Shown here: in pieces, positions 10,751-11,490 of the stretch
Layout of the letters: every line of letters begins with the position of its first letter
Position numbering within the stretch: the stretch's first letter is position 1
Source of the DNA: Wenzhouxiangella sp.
Lineage (GTDB): Bacteria > Pseudomonadota > Gammaproteobacteria > Xanthomonadales > Wenzhouxiangellaceae
DNA length: 11,490 bases
Assembly (NCBI GenBank): GCA_007123575.1
Contig: SKKV01000043.1
Span: forward strand, 1 to 11,490
Reading direction: 5' to 3'
The notes under the pieces: generated by a model
The model's input: the letters and a program-made list of their open reading frames with translations, nothing else
The model's database searches: none
What the model was told of the DNA's origin: nothing
Program-made: the position numbers and the translations under genes

Positions 10751-11490
10751 TAGTCAACCCACCTGAACGCCCCCTGCTGAAAGCGATCGCGGAAGACCCG
10801 ATCGCGGACGCCGACCTGGCCATTGGCATCGCGGCCGTCGAGTTCGCGCAGATAGCGCATCAGGCGCTCGACATCATCGGCCTCAAGGCTCAGGGCCGCG
10901 CGGTGCGGCGCGGCCAGGGCCAGCTCGTCCGGCCGGCTGACGGTGATGTGATCGAGGGCAGGGCTTTGCCAACTGGTGGTGCTGACCCGGCGGACTTCGA
11001 TAGTGTTGCTGGCGCCGGCTGTCAGCGGCACATCCTCGAAGCGCAGGCGGCGCCATTCGAAGTGGGTTTGCTGCTGGGCCATGCTGATGGTCTGGACATG
11101 GTCGCCGTTGACCGTGATCTGCACGGTTCCGCCGCTGTTGGGCAGGTAGCGCAGCTCGATGGCACCCGCACCCCCGCTGCCGCCGTCGACATTTTCGAAG
11201 GTCACGGAGTCGCCGTTCTGGCGCAGCTGGACCAGCCGGCCATGACTGGAAGAATCCCAGTTGATGTGGATGAAGTTCGGGACAATGGCATCGCCACCGA
11301 GCAGCCCATCCTCGGCCTCGTATACCTGGCCGCCGGCGACCCGGAATACGTCTTCCAGCTCGCCGGCAGAGCCGTCATGCAGGTAAGGCGCGGTATCCCA
11401 GATGCCGAGCAGGGTCTGGGTGGACATGCCGGTCAAGGGCTCGCCCAGACGGAAGCCTGAGCTGGTGCGCAGGGTGCCGACGTTGTGCAG
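10750..11490 (-). CDS. Cytochrome c-like protein with inserted CBM6/35-like module, 5' end outside window
   Basis: The frame is open from the right edge to TAA at 10750-10752, giving 246 visible C-terminal residues. The first part, LHNVGTLRTSSGFRLGEPLT and TLLGIWDTAPYLHDGSA (26-42), is the typical C-terminal segment of di-heme or large extracellular cytochrome c proteins; the heme-attachment CxxCH must lie upstream. Residues 56-186 look like a carbohydrate-binding-module fold: VYEAEDGLLGG start, SVTFENVDGG, IELRYLPNSGG, VQITVNGD, LTAGASNTIEVRRVS and ALDHITVS at the end. The cytochrome-type closing helix LEADDVERLMRYLRELDG (202-219) then resumes, so the module appears inserted in the cytochrome domain. 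A 27-residue tail ends in the repeat motif. Such proteins are normally exported. The start and the catalytic partner domains are not visible. Confidence 0.8.
   Translation of the reverse strand: MHNVGTLRTSSGFRLGEPLTGMSTQTLLGIWDTAPYLHDGSAGELEDVFRVAGGQVYEAEDGLLGGDAIVPNFIHINWDSSSHGRLVQLRQNGDSVTFENVDGGSGGAGAIELRYLPNSGGTVQITVNGDHVQTISMAQQQTHFEWRRLRFEDVPLTAGASNTIEVRRVSTTSWQSPALDHITVSRPDELALAAPHRAALSLEADDVERLMRYLRELDGRDANGQVGVRDRVFRDRFQQGAFRWVD

Noticed and set aside
10506..10829. Minus-strand frame reading NREDAKDAKGKRK
   Set aside because: Runs through the repeats and overlaps the end of the cytochrome-like gene; typical spurious translation of an interspersed repeat.
10537..11460. Plus-strand frame of 307 codons at the right end
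   Set aside because: Begins in repeat sequence and runs antisense to the cytochrome/CBM gene, whose motifs are clear.
1..11490. tRNA genes, CRISPR arrays, transposons or phage genes
   Set aside because: No cloverleaf, regular spacer array, transposase or integrase motif was seen on either strand.

Overview
The window looks like chromosomal DNA from a GC-rich gammaproteobacterium, perhaps near the Wenzhouxiangellaceae or Xanthomonadales-like lineages. That placement is an inference from gene content and high GC; no rRNA or tRNA gene anchors it. Fourteen protein genes can be supported, two of them cut by the window edges. I see no tRNA, CRISPR array, transposase or phage gene.

Left part (1-2910): on the minus strand a LysR-type regulator is followed, 5 bases later, by a partial DUF432-like gene. 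Divergent from it are an FMN-dependent azoreductase (azoR) and a pirin, each with its own Shine-Dalgarno. The 119-base divergent spacer is AT-rich and full of short palindromes. A 13-bp-stem hairpin that contains the pirin stop codon closes this block.

Middle part (2911-7490): all on the minus strand. First comes a 760-residue protein joining an N-terminal methyltransferase-like (PCMT/Rossmann) domain to a complete GspE/PilB-type secretion or pilus ATPase. A MoxR-type AAA+ ATPase follows with a 4-base ATGA overlap, and then a bacterial eRF1-like (baeRF) protein with an EGQ tripeptide where release factors carry GGQ. No secretin, platform protein, pilin or VWA partner lies in the window. This trio is the best candidate here for an undescribed system.

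Right-middle (7597-9060): a minus-strand series of csbD-like gene, acidic lipoprotein, yhbY and Mth938/DUF498 gene. The first two are almost certainly translationally coupled, and a strong hairpin abuts the yhbY start. Divergent from csbD is a 54-residue two-helix membrane protein of the YtjA/DUF1328 family. CsbD, the lipoprotein and YtjA together suggest a small envelope or general stress cluster.

Right end (9108-11490): a Crp/Fnr-family regulator and a DUF1543 gene on the minus strand, then a 290-base repeat-rich intergenic segment (G-rich direct repeat, long hairpin with an alternative pairing, REP-like hairpin, 9-bp tandem motif). The segment runs into the 3' end of a cytochrome c-like protein in which a CBM6/35-like module appears to sit inside the cytochrome domain. 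The promoter regions of azoR and of the Crp/Fnr gene share the same palindrome, CCAAG-N5-CTTGG.
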